From contig NZ_WUWN01000005.1 of the NCBI RefSeq assembly GCF_009846865.1, positions 1 to 64,000 of the forward strand: a stretch of DNA of 64,000 nt, read 5' to 3'. Shown here piece after piece: positions 51,565 through 60,092 of the stretch (within the stretch, counting starts at the first letter, position 1; each line of letters begins with the position of its first letter). Made by a program: the position numbers and the translations under genes. Source of the DNA: Puerhibacterium puerhi (GTDB lineage Bacteria > Actinomycetota > Actinomycetes > Actinomycetales > Cellulomonadaceae). Under the pieces are notes generated by a model. That model saw nothing but the letters and a program-made list of their open reading frames with translations. It ran no database searches and was not told the origin of the DNA.

Positions 51565-53189
51565 TCAGTGCCGGGCGCCGGCGAGCTCCGCGCGCTCGGG
51601 CCGGGCGCCGGCGAGCTCCGCGCGCTCGGGCCGGGCGGCGTCGGCCTCGGCGAGGTCGACGGGCACCTCGGAGAGCACCTCGGTGCCGCCCACCTCGACG
51701 GTGGCCTCCGCGGCCGCGGCCAGGTCGGCGGCGCCGTCGGTGCCCGACGCGCCGTCCACCGTCGTCGCGCCGTCGGACGTCGCGCCGTCGTCGCGCCGTC
51801 GGACGTCGCGCCGTCGGACGCCGGGGCGTCCACCGTCGTCGCGCCGTCGGACGTCGCGCCGTCGGACGCCGGGGCCTCGCGGCGCCCGGGGCGCGCGGCG
51901 CCGGCCACGGCGAGGCTCAGCACCACGGCGGCGGTGATCACGAGCAGGGCGTGGCGCGTGCCCCAGGCGTCGGCGAGCAGGCCGAGCACCGGCGGGGCGG
52001 ACAGCGACGCGATGGAGCCGAACGACCCGACGACCGCCACGCGCGCGGCGGCCTTGGTGGGGTCGTCGGCGGCGGCCGCGGTGCCCACGGGGTAGGCCAG
52101 CGCCGCGCCCATGCCCCACAGCGCGATGCCGATCCAGGCGGTCACGATGCTGGGGCTCAGGCCGAAGGCGAGCAGGCCCACCAGGGCGGACACGCCGGAG
52201 GCGCGCAGCACGGCGACGCGGCCCAGGCGCGAGATGAGCGTGGCGCCGGCGAGGCGCACGGTCACCATGGCCAGCACGAACGTGCCGTAGGCGACGGCGC
52301 CGAGCGCCTCGGGGACGGCGAACCCGTCCACGACCGCGAGGTTGAGCCAGTTGGCGGCGGCACCCTCGGACAGCGACGCGGCCAGCAGCACGAGGCCGAT
52401 GAGCACGGTCCGGCGCTCGGTCCACGGCGCGAGGGCGGCCCCCATGCTGCGGCGGCGGGAGCCGCCGGTGGTGGCCGCGCCGCCGGAGCGGGTGGGCGCG
52501 TCCTGCAGCGCGGTGCCCGGCGTGATCAGCACCAGCCGCGCCGCGGTGACGAGCACGGCGACGCCGGCGATGTGCAGGGCGACGGGTACCGCGAGCACCG
52601 AGGTGACGGCGGCCAGGGCGCTGCCGACGGCGGCACCGACCGAGAGCGCGGCGTGCATGTGCGGCAGCACGGCCTTGCCCAGGCGGCGCTCCACGCGCGT
52701 GGCCTCGAGGTTCACCGACACGTTGGTGGCGGGCCCGGTGAGGCCGTTGAGCAGCACGCCCAGCGAGAAGACCGGCACGGAGCCGACGGCCACGCCGAGG
52801 CCCACGAGCAGGAAGCCCACGAGCGGGCCGACCATGCCGATCCGGAGGGTGGCGCGGCTGCCGAAGCGCAGGATCGCGGTGCCGGTGAGGGAGATGCCCA
52901 GGAGCGAGCCGCCGGCGCCGATGACCAGGAGCATCCCGAGCTGGCCGGCGTCGACCCCGAGGCCCTCGCGGACCGACGGCAGCCGGCCCAGCCAGCTGGA
53001 GGTGATGATGCCGAAGACGGCGAACATGCCCATGAGCGACCAGCGGGCGCGCAGGACCTCGGGGTCGTGCGCCGCCGGCGCGGGGCCGGGGCGGTGGGTG
53101 GGGCGGACGCCGCGGTGCAGGCGCAGCCAGGCGCGGCCGGCGGGGCGGCGCAGACGAGGACGGTGGGGGCGGGGCGTGACGACAGGCAT
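51565..53189 (-). CDS. MFS transporter, tail frame shifted inside a tandem repeat
   Basis: A major facilitator family protein with about twelve hydrophobic segments (WSLMGMFAVFGIITSSWLGRLP, LLVIGAGGSLLGISLTGTAILRFG, GIALWGMGAALAYPVGTAAAADDP). It resembles fucose-permease-like and FPR-type transporters. After the last helix the frame enters ASDGATSDGATTVD repeats. At 51789/51790 one unit lacks four bases (GGAC on the plus strand). With the four bases restored, the protein is about 542 residues and ends at 51565 with an acidic, alanine-rich tail. As given, the frame instead stays open past the end. ATG 53189 has no good ribosome binding site, so the start is uncertain. Confidence 0.75.
51571..51630. 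repeat. Two exact tandem copies of a 30-bp unit
   Basis: Units at 51571-51600 and 51601-51630, coding RPERAELAGA twice in the restored MFS tail. Confidence 0.92.
51758..51877. repeat. Compound tandem repeat in the MFS tail, with a 4-bp gap
   Basis: About three units built from GCGCCGTCGGACGTC and CACCGTCGTC blocks encode ASDGATSDGATTVD. Comparing units shows GGAC missing between 51789 and 51790, which shifts the frame. Confidence 0.85.
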
Positions 53190-53453
53190 GAAGGAGCGCA
53201 GACTCGCGAGGTCGAGGTGGAGCGGACGGCGTCAGGGCGCTCGAGGGTGACGCTGCGCCAGGCCGTGGAGCGCGCCCGAGGGCCGTGCGCGGGCACGGCG
53301 GGGCCTCGCTGATCCAGGGATCTGGTCCAGGGACACGGAGGCCGGTGGTTCGGGGGCGGCTCGGCGAGCTCGGCGGCGCGGCGGTGCCGGGACGGACGGG
53401 GCCGTCGCGGCGGGGGCGCCCTGCTTCGATGAGCGCCTGTCGGCGCGAGGTCA
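53190..53453. other. Non-coding leader region of the MFS gene
   Basis: No supported gene. It would be the 5' leader if transcription starts near 53468. It contains short direct repeats (CCAGGGATCTGGTCCAGGGA) but nothing recognised. Confidence 0.3.
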
Positions 53454-53467
53454 TCGAAACGATTTGA
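53454..53467. promoter_or_regulatory. LacI-family-like operator near the MFS promoter
   Basis: TCGAAACGATTTGA is a partial palindrome resembling LacI-family sites (GAAACGTTTC type) at the predicted start of the minus-strand transcript. No matching regulator gene is adjacent. Confidence 0.4.
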
Positions 53468-53474
53468 CCCACCG

Positions 53475-53504
53475 ATCTTACGAGCCTCGAGCACGTGATT
53501 CCAA
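53475..53504 (-). promoter_or_regulatory. Candidate MFS promoter
   Basis: On the minus strand TTGGAA (53504-53499) and TAAGAT (53480-53475) are 18 bp apart, upstream of the LacI-like site. Confidence 0.5.
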
Positions 53505-53660
53505 GGCCGTGGGCGGTGACGTCGCACACGCCTCCCCGGCTCTCGTGCGCGCGTCGTGCGGGCCTCGTGCTGGGCGCGTGCTGGGCGCGTGCGGGCACGG
53601 TGCGCACGACGTGCCCAGTCTCCGGAGCCCCTGCCTTTGGTGCGTGGGCCGCGGCGGCCG

Positions 53661-53666
53661 TAGGTT
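53661..53666 (+). promoter_or_regulatory. -10 box of leaderless small membrane gene
   Basis: TAGGTT, 7 bases before ATG 53674. Confidence 0.5.
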
Positions 53667-53673
53667 TGGCCCC

Positions 53674-53892
53674 ATGAGCGATTTCCACGTGGCCCGGCGG
53701 GAGAGGCAGGAGCCGACCGCGGCCCTCGTCGCCCGCGTGGTGGCCGTCTTCGTGCTGTTCCTCGGCGGCCTCGTGCTGATCGGCGCCGGTGCGTCCGGCA
53801 ACCGTGACTACTCCTGGGCGCTGTTCGCCGCCGGCATCCTCGTGATCGCCCTGGCGTTCGGGCTGCCCATGCGCGGAGCCACCGAGCGCTGA
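53674..53892 (+). CDS. Small two-helix membrane protein
   Basis: A 72-residue protein. A basic N-terminus (DFHVARRERQEPT) is followed by two membrane helices (about 17-40 and 46-63). No family recognised. Start supported by TAGGTT at 7 bases and by the length of the hydrophobic core. Convergent with the Hsp20 gene across a strong terminator. Confidence 0.72.
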   Translation: MSDFHVARRERQEPTAALVARVVAVFVLFLGGLVLIGAGASGNRDYSWALFAAGILVIALAFGLPMRGATER

Positions 53893-53928
53893 CGACCGGG
53901 GCCGGGCTGCGTCCCGGCGTCGAGGCAG

Positions 53929-53965
53929 GACGAGGGCCCGCGGCATCGTGCCGCGGGCCCTCGTC
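53929..53965. terminator. Bidirectional terminator
   Basis: GACGAGGGCCCGCGGCA (53929-53945) pairs perfectly with TGCCGCGGGCCCTCGTC (53949-53965), a 17-bp stem with a 3-nt loop between convergent genes. Confidence 0.88.
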
Positions 53966-53979
53966 GCGCTGTGGGGGCC

Positions 53980-54027
53980 GTGCCTCGGTCCCTGCCTCGG
54001 TCCGTGCCTCGGTCCGTGCCTCGGTCT
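53980..54027. repeat. 12-bp tandem repeat, four copies
   Basis: GTGCCTCGGTCC at 53980, 53992, 54004 and 54016 with single-base changes, just after the Hsp20 stop. Confidence 0.9.
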
Positions 54028-54061
54028 GGGCCCGGTCCGTGCCGGGGGCCGTCCGGTCGGC

Positions 54062-54523
54062 TCAGCCGGCCGTGACCTGGCGGTCCTGCTGGCCGCTCGC
54101 CTCGCCGGCCTCGATCGACGACTGCCGCGACGTGTGGGCGACCTCGATCCGCCGCGGCTTCGCCTCGTCCGCGACAGGGATGGTGAGCGAGAGCACGCCG
54201 TCGGCGTACGCGGCCTCGATGCGGTCGAGCGCCAGCCCGCGGCCCAGCGTGAGCTGACGGGCGAACGTGCCCGTCGGGCGCTCCCGGACGAGCCACTGGC
54301 CCTCGCCGCTGCGGGCCGTGCGCTCGGCGCGGATCGTCAGCGTGCGGTCCTCGCACGAGACGTCGATGGTCCCCGGGTCCACCCCCGGCAGGTCGACGGC
54401 CAGCACGAAGTGGTCCCCCTCGCGGAAGAGGTCCATCGGCATGGCCGGGGCGCTGCGGTTGCCCATCGCCACCTGCGAGAAGAGGCGGTCCATCTCGGCG
54501 AACGGGTCCCAGTACGTAGCCAT
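54062..54523 (-). CDS. Hsp20 / alpha-crystallin small heat-shock protein
   Basis: A 153-residue holdase. The N-terminal arm (YWDPFAEMDRLFSQV) leads to the alpha-crystallin domain (about 28-130), with FVLAVDLPGVDPGTIDV and the closing ADGVLSLTIPV. The I-x-I/V tail anchor is weak (RRIEVA). It binds unfolding proteins during heat stress as an oligomer. The promoter carries a CIRCE element at 54638-54664, so HrcA control is expected. ATG follows GGAGGTGAT. The C-terminus is Gln/Gly/Ala-rich. Confidence 0.93.
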   Translation of the reverse strand: MATYWDPFAEMDRLFSQVAMGNRSAPAMPMDLFREGDHFVLAVDLPGVDPGTIDVSCEDRTLTIRAERTARSGEGQWLVRERPTGTFARQLTLGRGLALDRIEAAYADGVLSLTIPVADEAKPRRIEVAHTSRQSSIEAGEASGQQDRQVTAG

Positions 54524-54637
54524 CGCGCATCACCTCCTCGTCGAGGGCCGCGCCCTGCGGCCCCGGTGCACCCGGCCCCGGGCGGTGGCTCGGCCCGGTG
54601 CCGAACCCGCCAGGGACCGGTTGGCTACGTCTCTGTA

Positions 54638-54664
54638 TTAGCACTCTCGACCGGAGAGTGCCAA
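54638..54664 (-). promoter_or_regulatory. CIRCE element overlapping the hsp20 promoter
   Basis: TTAGCACTC-N9-GAGTGCCAA matches the HrcA-binding CIRCE consensus except for one base in the right arm. On the minus strand TTGGCA (54664-54659) and TAATAC (54640-54635) form a -35/-10 pair 18 bp apart, so the repressor site covers the promoter. Confidence 0.93.
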
Positions 54665-54695
54665 GTGGTTCGGAGGCGTCCTCCGGGCGCCGTCC

Positions 54696-55775
54696 TCAGG
54701 GCTCCGTGACGGTCGCCGCCAGCGGCTCGACGGCGGCCGCCTCGCCGGCCGACGCCCGCCCGGCGAGCACGGGGTCGACCAGCCCGACGCCGGACAGCAG
54801 GTCCAGCGCCGGGCGGTGCTTGTTGAACGTGTAGACGTGCAGGCCGGGCGCCCCGGCGTCGAGCACCGCCTGCGCCACCTCCGCCGACCGCGCCACCCCG
54901 TACACGTGCTGCGCCTCCGGGTCCTCGAGCGCCTCGAGGCGATCGAGCAGGTCCGCCGGCGGCGCGACGCCGGTGAGCTCGTGGACGCGGTGCAGCCGGC
55001 GCGGCTCGGTCGCGGGCAGCAGCCCTGCCAGCACGGGGATCGTCACGCCCGCGGCGCGCGCGTCGGCGACGAACTCGACGTACGACGACGCCTCGTAGAA
55101 CAGCTGGGTGATGGCGAACGAGGCGCCGGCCCGCTCCTTGTCCAGCAGCCGGCGCACCTCCTGGGCGCGGGTCGTGCCGGCGGCCGGGTTGCCGTTCGGG
55201 AACGCGGCGACGGCGATCGACAGGGGGTGCGCGGCCCCGCGCAGCGCGGCGCTGGGGTCCGCGGCGGCGCGGTCCGCCTCGACCTCGCGCAGCAGCCGCA
55301 CCAGCTCGACGCTGCTCGTGACCCCGCCGGGCGCGGGGCGCCAGTCGGGCTGGTCGTGCGGCGGGTCGCCGCGCAGCGCCAGGAACGCCCGCACGCCCGC
55401 GTCGAGGTAGTCGGCCACCACCTGGCGCACGTCCTCGCGCGACGCCCCCACGCAGGTCAGGTGGGCGACGGGGAGCACGGGCGTGCCCGCCAGCAGGGTC
55501 CGCAGCACCTGGCGGGCGGTGGCGCGGTCGCCCCCGCCGGCGCCGTACGTCACCGACACGAAGTCCGGGTGCACCGCGACCAGCCGGCGCGCCGTCTCCC
55601 AGAACCGCGGGGCCACCTCGGGGCGGCGCGGCGGCATGAGCTCGAAGGACAGGGTGGGTCGGGGCGGCCGCCGTCGCGCGGCCTGCGCCGTGTCCGACGC
55701 CGGGGGCTGCGCCGAGGACTCGGTCGCGGCGGGGCGCGGCGGGGCGGGACGGGCGGGGACTGCGTCGTCGGCCAT
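54696..55775 (-). CDS. metF: Methylenetetrahydrofolate reductase
   Basis: A 359-residue MetF. It reduces 5,10-methylene-THF to 5-methyl-THF for methionine synthesis with FAD. Fold markers are SFELMPPR (about 43-50), VSVTYGAGG (73-81), HLTCVGASRED and FLALRGDPP, then FAITQLFY and YTFNKHRPAL. The N-terminal 40 residues are low-complexity. It is functionally linked to the gcv genes through the one-carbon pool, though 11 kb away. The ATG has ACGGAG upstream. Confidence 0.93.
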   Translation of the reverse strand: MADDAVPARPAPPRPAATESSAQPPASDTAQAARRRPPRPTLSFELMPPRRPEVAPRFWETARRLVAVHPDFVSVTYGAGGGDRATARQVLRTLLAGTPVLPVAHLTCVGASREDVRQVVADYLDAGVRAFLALRGDPPHDQPDWRPAPGGVTSSVELVRLLREVEADRAAADPSAALRGAAHPLSIAVAAFPNGNPAAGTTRAQEVRRLLDKERAGASFAITQLFYEASSYVEFVADARAAGVTIPVLAGLLPATEPRRLHRVHELTGVAPPADLLDRLEALEDPEAQHVYGVARSAEVAQAVLDAGAPGLHVYTFNKHRPALDLLSGVGLVDPVLAGRASAGEAAAVEPLAATVTEP

Positions 55776-56082
55776 CGGACACTCCGTCGCACGTGGACGC
55801 AGCGCCGTCGCCGTCGGGCTGCGCGGGGGCGCTCCGTCGGGCGGGTCGCTGCGGCGTCGTCGGCGGCCGTGGCAGTGCCGGGCCGCCCTGATGGTGCGCC
55901 CGATCCTAGGGCCTGCCGCCGGGGTGCGCGACGGTGCCGGGCGCGGGGCCCGGTGAAGGAGCCCGATGACGGGACCCGGGGCGTGGTGCCGGCGCGTCGC
56001 CCACCTCCGGGCCCACCCTCGGGCCCCACCCCGGGCCCGTGGTGCGCCGCGCTGCGGCGGCGCACCACGTACGGTGGCGGGC
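55776..56082. other. Divergent intergenic region metF / NYN gene
   Basis: About 300 bp with no supported gene. TAGGAT (55908-55903, minus) is a possible metF -10, giving a 120-nt leader in which I see no known SAM or cobalamin riboswitch core. TACGGT at 56070 serves the rightward gene. Confidence 0.3.
56070..56075 (+). promoter_or_regulatory. -10 box of leaderless NYN gene
   Basis: TACGGT, 7 bases before ATG 56083. Confidence 0.5.
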
Positions 56083-57489
56083 ATGGACACCGAAGAGCGC
56101 CTGGCCGTCTTCATCGACTACGAGAACCTTGCGCTCGGCGCCCGCGAGCACCTGGGCGGCATGCAGTTCGACTTCAAGCCCATCGCCGACGCCCTCGCCG
56201 TGCGCGGCCGGGTGGTGGTGCGCCGCGCGTACGCGGACTGGTCGTACTTCGACGAGGACCGCCGCGCCCTGACGCGCCACCAGGTCGAGCTCATCGAGAT
56301 GCCTCAGCGCATGGGCGCCTCCCGCAAGAACGCCGCCGACATCAAGATGGTGGTCGACACCATCGAGATGGCCTTCGAGCGCGACTACATCTCGACGTTC
56401 GTCATGTGCACCGGCGACTCGGACTTCTCGCCGCTCGTGCACAAGCTGCGCGAGCTCAACAAGCGCGTCATCGGCGTCGGCGTCGAGAAGTCGACGTCGC
56501 GCCTGCTGCCCCCCGCGTGCGACGAGTTCCTCTTCTACGACCGCCTCGAGGGCGTGGACGTGCCCGACGCCGACGAGGCGCCGCGCCCCGCCCGGGCGGC
56601 GAGTGCGGGCAACCGCCGCCGTCGGCCCGCGAAGGCCGAGTCGCCCGCCGCCGAGCCCGCCGCCGAGCCGGCCGCCGCGCCCGCTGCCGAGCAGCCGGCC
56701 GAGGAGGCGCCGTCGGGCCGTCGTCGCGGCGGCCGGGGCCGCACCAAGGCCGAGGCCGCGCCGGAGGAGGCGACGACGTCGCGTCGCGGCCGCGCGGCGG
56801 CCGCCGTGACCGAGGCGATCGGCGAGGCGGCCCCGGCGCCCGCGGGGACGGCCGCGCCGTCGGCGGAGCCCGAGCCCGCCGTCGAGCCGGCCCCCGAGCC
56901 CACCGCCGCGGCCACCCCGACGGCCGGCGCAGAGCCGGCTGTCGGGACGCTCGACGAGCTGGCCTCGGTCCAGGAGGGCGCCGAGGAGCCCACCGAGGAG
57001 CACGCCGAGGACGGCGAGGAGGTGCCGATGGAGGTGCAGGTGGCCCGCACGCTCGCGGACCTGCAGGCCTCCACCAGCGGCGCCGTCACCGCGTCGATGC
57101 TCAAGCGCACGCTGCTGCGCCGCGACCCCACCTTCAGCGAGGCCGACTACGGCTTCCGCACGTTCGGCGAGTTCGTGCGGTTCCTCGCCGACCGCGGGTT
57201 CCTCGAGCTCGCGCCCGGCCCCGCCAACGGCGACCCCGAGGTGTCCCTGCCCGAGCAGGGCGACACCGACCAGGCGTTCCGGCTCGTGCGCTCGGTGGTC
57301 GAGGAGGCCGGCGGCCCCGTGGCGCTCTCCGGGCTCAAGAACCGCCTGCGCAAGCGCCGGCCGGACTTCTCGGAGAAGGCGCTCGGGTACCGCGGGTTCC
57401 TGCAGTTCTGCAAGGCCGCGGCGGCCTCCGGCGCCGTCGCGCTCGAGTGGGACGACGATGCCGAGGACTACCTGGTCGCCGCGGGCTGA
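56083..57489 (+). CDS. NYN-domain RNase-like protein with two OST-HTH (LOTUS) domains
   Basis: A 468-residue protein. Residues 1-155 form a NYN/PIN-like nuclease domain with acidic active-site residues D12 (FIDYEN, N15), D86 (ADIKMVVD), D112 and D114 (CTGDSDFSPL). A long Ala/Glu/Pro and Arg-Gly-rich linker (about 165-320) follows. Two OST-HTH domains come next (about 322-385, FSEADYGFRTFGEFVRFL; and 402-462, FSEKALGYRGFLQFCK). LOTUS-type domains bind RNA, including G-rich or G-quadruplex forms. The protein is probably a ribonuclease or RNA-binding regulator. Leaderless start; strong terminator after it. Confidence 0.9.
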   Translation: MDTEERLAVFIDYENLALGAREHLGGMQFDFKPIADALAVRGRVVVRRAYADWSYFDEDRRALTRHQVELIEMPQRMGASRKNAADIKMVVDTIEMAFERDYISTFVMCTGDSDFSPLVHKLRELNKRVIGVGVEKSTSRLLPPACDEFLFYDRLEGVDVPDADEAPRPARAASAGNRRRRPAKAESPAAEPAAEPAAAPAAEQPAEEAPSGRRRGGRGRTKAEAAPEEATTSRRGRAAAAVTEAIGEAAPAPAGTAAPSAEPEPAVEPAPEPTAAATPTAGAEPAVGTLDELASVQEGAEEPTEEHAEDGEEVPMEVQVARTLADLQASTSGAVTASMLKRTLLRRDPTFSEADYGFRTFGEFVRFLADRGFLELAPGPANGDPEVSLPEQGDTDQAFRLVRSVVEEAGGPVALSGLKNRLRKRRPDFSEKALGYRGFLQFCKAAAASGAVALEWDDDAEDYLVAAG

Positions 57490-57499
57490 GCCGCCGCAC

Positions 57500-57540
57500 G
57501 CCGACGGGCCCGGCCGCGAGGAGCGGCCGGGCCCGTCGGC
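57500..57540. terminator. Bidirectional terminator
   Basis: GCCGACGGGCCCGGCCGC (57500-57517) pairs perfectly with GCGGCCGGGCCCGTCGGC (57523-57540), 18-bp stem, 5-nt loop, between convergent genes. Confidence 0.9.
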
Positions 57541-57565
57541 GTCTGCGCCGGCGTCCGCGTCGGGG

Positions 57566-58018
57566 TCAGCGCACCGCCTGGCGCACCAGCGCGGTGATGC
57601 GCTCGGCGACCTCCGGCGTCAGCTCCGTCAGGGCGTACGACGTCGGCCAGAGGGCGCCGTCGTCGAGCTTGGCCCGGTCGCTGAAGCCGAGCGTGGCGTA
57701 GCGCGCCTTGAACTTCCCGGCGTGCTGGAAGTGGCAGACCATCACGCCGTCGATCGCGTAGGCGGGCATCCCGTACCAGAGCCGCGGCCGCAGCTCGGGC
57801 ACTGCCGCCATGACGACGGCGTGCACGCCCTCGGCCAGCGCCCGGTCGGCGTCGGGGAACGAGGCGATCTTCTCGAGCACCTCGCGCTCGGCCTCGGCGG
57901 GGTCCGGGGCGCCCGCGCGCCGGCTGCGCTTCTTGGCCTCCCGGGCGCGGTCCTTCATCGCGGCCCGCTCCTCGGCGGTGAAGCCCTCGTACGTCGTGGC
58001 CTGCGTGTCCGTGCTCAT
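57566..58018 (-). CDS. DUF1801 (YdhG/iron-chaperone-like) protein
   Basis: A 150-residue cytoplasmic protein. PELRPRLWYGMPAYAIDGVMVCHFQHAGKFKARYATLGF is the DUF1801 core, related to Fra/frataxin-like YdhG proteins. The N-terminal 45 residues are charged helix. The function is unknown; iron binding is only suggested by the family name. ATG follows GGAGGGGG. Confidence 0.85.
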   Translation of the reverse strand: MSTDTQATTYEGFTAEERAAMKDRAREAKKRSRRAGAPDPAEAEREVLEKIASFPDADRALAEGVHAVVMAAVPELRPRLWYGMPAYAIDGVMVCHFQHAGKFKARYATLGFSDRAKLDDGALWPTSYALTELTPEVAERITALVRQAVR

Positions 58019-58131
58019 GCTGGTCCCCCTCCTGGGCGCTCGGGCCGCGACCGTCGCGGCGTCCTGACCACGACGCTACGGAACGCCGACCTGCGGGTGC
58101 TTCTCGATTCCTGACCGGTCGGCCCGACGGC

Positions 58132-59091
58132 TCACTGGCCGCCCATGCCGGTGGTGGCCACGCCCTGGACGATGCGGCGCTGGAAGATCATGAAGACGAT
58201 CAGCAGCGGCAGCGCGCCGAGGATCGCGGAGGCCATGGTCTGCGCGTACTGCACGCCGTACGCGCTCTTCACGGTGGCGAGGCCGACCGGCAGCGTCATC
58301 AGGGCCGGGTCGTTGGTGACGATGAACGGCCACAGGAAGTTGTTCCACGCGCCGATGAACACGAAGATCCCCACGGCCACGAGGATGCTGCGCGACAGCG
58401 GCATGACGATCCGCCAGAACAGCATCCACGCCCCGGCGCCGTCGATCCGGGCGGCGTCCAGCAGCTCCTCCGGGATGGCGTCGAAGAACCGCTTGAGGAT
58501 GAACACCATCACCGGTGCCACGACCTGGGGCAAGATCACCGCCGCGAGCGTGTCCACGAGGCCGAAGGACTGCATCTGCTGGAAGAGCGGCACGATGAGG
58601 ATCTGCGGCGGCACCAGGATCGAGGCCACCGTCAGCGACATGAGCACCTTGCGCCCGCGGAACAGGGTGCGCGAGAACGCATAGGCCGCCATGGCCGAGA
58701 TCAGCACCGTGACGGCGGTGACGACGACGGCCACGATCGTCGTGTTGAGCGTCCAGCGCAAAACGTCGCCTCGGCCCAGCACGGCGGCGTAGGAGTCCAG
58801 CGTCCAGCCCGACGCCGGCAGCCAGGTGGCGCCGGCCGCCGCGTCGGTCTCCGTCTTGAACGAGGTGGCGACGCCCCAGGCGAGCGGCAGCAGCCAGGCG
58901 GCGGCGAAGAGCACGAGGACCACGATCGTCAGCACGCGGGCCCAGCGGCTCGTGCCGAGCGTCAGGCGGGTCATGGCGCGGTCGTCCGCCGCCCGGGCGA
59001 CGCGCGCGGCCCGCAGCGCGCCGCGCCGGCCGGGGGCCGCCGCGGCGCCCGCGGCGACGGGGACGGGCCGGTTGACGTCGGTGATGGCCAT
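58132..59091 (-). CDS. Sugar ABC transporter permease (MalG type)
   Basis: A 319-residue permease. A 40-residue Ala/Arg tail precedes six helices; SFKTETDAAAGATWLP follows helix 1 and the EAA loop is LDAARIDGAGAWMLFWRIVMP (about 211-231). Last gene of the third sugar ABC operon; begins 1 base after the preceding stop. Confidence 0.92.
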   Translation of the reverse strand: MAITDVNRPVPVAAGAAAAPGRRGALRAARVARAADDRAMTRLTLGTSRWARVLTIVVLVLFAAAWLLPLAWGVATSFKTETDAAAGATWLPASGWTLDSYAAVLGRGDVLRWTLNTTIVAVVVTAVTVLISAMAAYAFSRTLFRGRKVLMSLTVASILVPPQILIVPLFQQMQSFGLVDTLAAVILPQVVAPVMVFILKRFFDAIPEELLDAARIDGAGAWMLFWRIVMPLSRSILVAVGIFVFIGAWNNFLWPFIVTNDPALMTLPVGLATVKSAYGVQYAQTMASAILGALPLLIVFMIFQRRIVQGVATTGMGGQ

Positions 59092-59092
59092 G

Positions 59093-60040
59093 TCAGCTCT
59101 CCTTCCGCGTCGGCCGCAGCCGCACGAGGGTCAGCACGAGGATCACGGCGAAGAAGACGTAGGAGATCGCCGAGGCGTAGCCGAGCCGGTAGTTGGTGAA
59201 GCCGGTGTCGTAGATGTACTCGAGGATCGACCGCGTGGAGCCGTTGGGGCCGCCCGCGGTGAGCAGGTAGATCTGGTCGAAGACCTTCAGCGAGGCGAGC
59301 ACCTGCAGCACGAGCACGACGCCCGTGACGTTGCCGAGCTGGGGCAGAGTGATGGAGAACAGCCGGCGCCAGGCGCCGGCGCCGTCGATCGTCGCGGCCT
59401 CGTAGAGCGTGCCGGGGATCGACTGGAGGGCCGCGAGGTAGAGCAGGAAGTTGAAGCCCACCGTCCACCACACCGTCACCAGGGCGACGGACACCATGGC
59501 CACGCCCTCCTCGGAGAGCCAGCCCACCGGCGCCAGGCCGAGGTTGCCGAGCCAGGTGTTGAACAGCCCGATGTCGGGCTGGAACAGCCACAGGAACAGC
59601 GCGGTGACGACGGCGACCGGCAGCAGGTAGGACGCGAAGAACGCCGTGCGCCACAGCCACTGCCCCGGCAGGCCGGTGTGCACGAGCAGCGCCATCACCA
59701 GGCCGACGAGCACCAGCGGGACGGTGGAGATCACCGTGAACAGGAAGGTCTGCCACAGGGTCTGCCACACCTGCGGGTCGGTGAACGCCTCCGCGTAGTT
59801 CGCGAAGCCGATGAACCCGCCGCCGGAGCCCGTCAGGCTGCGGTCGGTGAGGCTCATCCACAGCCCCGAGACGATCGGCCAGGCCAGGAAGAGGCCGGCG
59901 AAGACCAGGAACGGCAGCACGAACAGGTAGCCGGACCGGTCCCGCGCCCGCAGGCCGGAGCCGCTCCGGGCGCGCGTGGCGCCACGGGCCGGCCTCGACC
60001 GGGCCGGGCGGACGTCGTCGACGGCGCTCGTGACGGACAT
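59093..60040 (-). CDS. Sugar ABC transporter permease (MalF type)
   Basis: A 315-residue permease with helix 1 RSGYLFVLPFLVFAGLFLAWP and the EAA loop YEAATIDGAGAWRRLFSITLP (about 212-232). It is 52 bp after the binding protein and nearly abuts the second permease. ATG has AAGGAGGACGA upstream. No ATPase in the operon. Confidence 0.92.
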   Translation of the reverse strand: MSVTSAVDDVRPARSRPARGATRARSGSGLRARDRSGYLFVLPFLVFAGLFLAWPIVSGLWMSLTDRSLTGSGGGFIGFANYAEAFTDPQVWQTLWQTFLFTVISTVPLVLVGLVMALLVHTGLPGQWLWRTAFFASYLLPVAVVTALFLWLFQPDIGLFNTWLGNLGLAPVGWLSEEGVAMVSVALVTVWWTVGFNFLLYLAALQSIPGTLYEAATIDGAGAWRRLFSITLPQLGNVTGVVLVLQVLASLKVFDQIYLLTAGGPNGSTRSILEYIYDTGFTNYRLGYASAISYVFFAVILVLTLVRLRPTRKES

Positions 60041-60092
60041 CGTCGTCCTCCTTCGCTCCCCGGCGATGCCGGGTCGGACGGATCGGTCCCGC

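Noticed and set aside
53194-53457. An ATG-started frame MTSRRQALIEAGRP downstream of the MFS promoter
   Set aside because: It is Pro/Arg/Ser-rich, lacks any domain and is out of frame with the transporter helices; treated as leader.
53980-54027. Short regular repeats as a CRISPR array
   Set aside because: Units are 12 bp, directly adjacent without spacers, and no cas genes are present. The same holds for the other arrays.
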